A stretch of 6,115 nucleotides of DNA, from assembly GCA_964453655.1 (NCBI GenBank), contig CAYVSP010000029.1:1-6115 (forward strand), written 5' to 3'. The stretch is from CAYVSP01 sp964453655. GTDB lineage: Bacteria > Patescibacteriota > Saccharimonadia > Saccharimonadales > CAYVSP01. Shown here piece after piece: positions 5,780 to 6,115 of this stretch. The notes under the pieces are model-generated. The model ran no database searches and had not been told where the DNA came from. It saw only the letters and a list, made by a program, of their open reading frames with translations. Position 1 is the first letter of the stretch; each line of letters begins with the position of its first letter. The position numbers were made by a program, and so were the translations under genes.

Positions 5780-6115
5780 AAATCTTATTAGTTGAACCCG
5801 ATACTCAATTAGGAGCAATCTATGCTAAGGCTCTGAAGTTAGCAGGGCATGAAGTAGCTTGGCAGCGCGATGCTCAAAGTGCTATCCAGACGTCTGATGA
5901 ATTTACAGCAGACCTTGTAGTCTTAGAACTGCTGCTGGCCCGACACAATGGCGTGGAATTCTTGTACGAATTTCGCTCATATCCGGACTGGCAACACATA
6001 CCGATCATTTTGCATACCAATGCACTGGAGCTGCCGGCCAGTCAAAATCTTCTTGAGCAACTTGGCGTGAAAGCCGTATATTATAAGCCACAAACTTCGC
6101 TGTCACAGCTAGTGG
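5776..6115 (+). CDS. Response-regulator receiver-domain protein with Glu at the phosphorylation site (3' end outside window)
   Basis: Starts at ATG 5776 within the TGA of the kinase-like gene and remains open for 113 codons to the window edge, so any output domain is unseen. Seen: a receiver fold with MKILLVEPD at 1-9 (beta 1), ADLVVLELLLARHNG at 45-59 (beta 3 and following loop), IPIILHTNA at 75-83 (beta 4, Thr81 at the conserved Thr/Ser) and AVYYKP at 100-105 (Lys104 at the conserved Lys, followed by Pro). The phosphoacceptor Asp is Glu51, and the acidic pair is Glu7-Pro8, so one metal-binding carboxylate is missing. Glu at the acceptor site can mimic the phosphorylated state in other response regulators; here it suggests a constitutive or phosphorylation-independent receiver. 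Translational coupling to a kinase-like partner that has lost its own His supports joint loss of phosphotransfer. A DNA-binding output domain is likely from family habit but not shown. Confidence 0.8.
   Translation, partial: MKILLVEPDTQLGAIYAKALKLAGHEVAWQRDAQSAIQTSDEFTADLVVLELLLARHNGVEFLYEFRSYPDWQHIPIILHTNALELPASQNLLEQLGVKAVYYKPQTSLSQLV

Overview
The window looks like a chromosomal segment of a Candidate Phyla Radiation (Patescibacteria) bacterium, most likely Candidatus Saccharibacteria. This rests on gene content and style, not on a search. The genes are compact and tightly packed, with short versions of XseA and XseB. A TRM11-like tRNA methyltransferase has the N-terminal style LGRQPALGLAELE. 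A bitopic protein begins with a charged stub followed by AGSIVVF. TGA is used as a normal stop (xseB and the kinase-like gene both end in TGA), which argues against the code-25 Gracilibacteria and Absconditabacteria. Base composition is moderate and codon use looks even throughout.

Layout. Positions 1-1169 (minus strand, running off the left edge) hold a TRM11/Trm-G10-type methyltransferase. A 40-bp gap then carries two divergent promoters, each with its -10 hexamer exactly 8 nt before the start codon, so both messages are probably leaderless. From 1210 to 4125 a plus-strand operon-like run encodes a multi-pass flippase-like membrane protein (LPG_synthase_TM/UPF0104), exodeoxyribonuclease VII large and small subunits (xseA, xseB), and a membrane-anchored FAM173-like class I methyltransferase whose ATG overlaps the xseB stop.

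Between 4113 and 4272 lies a 160-bp imperfect palindrome. It overlaps the last codons of the methyltransferase gene and ends just before the next gene. It has a perfect 20-bp core, perfect 12-bp arms on the same centre, and further matching outer blocks that end in GAGCTC on both sides. It resembles a miniature inverted-repeat element or a very large hairpin. After it comes a bitopic, probably extracytoplasmic protein of unknown function (4295-4954).

The right end (5078-6115) holds a translationally coupled pair: a soluble histidine-kinase-like protein and a receiver-domain protein cut by the window edge. Both are degenerate at the phosphotransfer residues. The phosphoacceptor His position of the kinase is Glu16, its ATP-binding N and G1 boxes are eroded, and the phosphoacceptor Asp position of the receiver is Glu51. 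Together they look like a two-component pair that has kept its architecture but lost classical phosphorelay chemistry. This pair and the palindrome are the most interesting items in the window.
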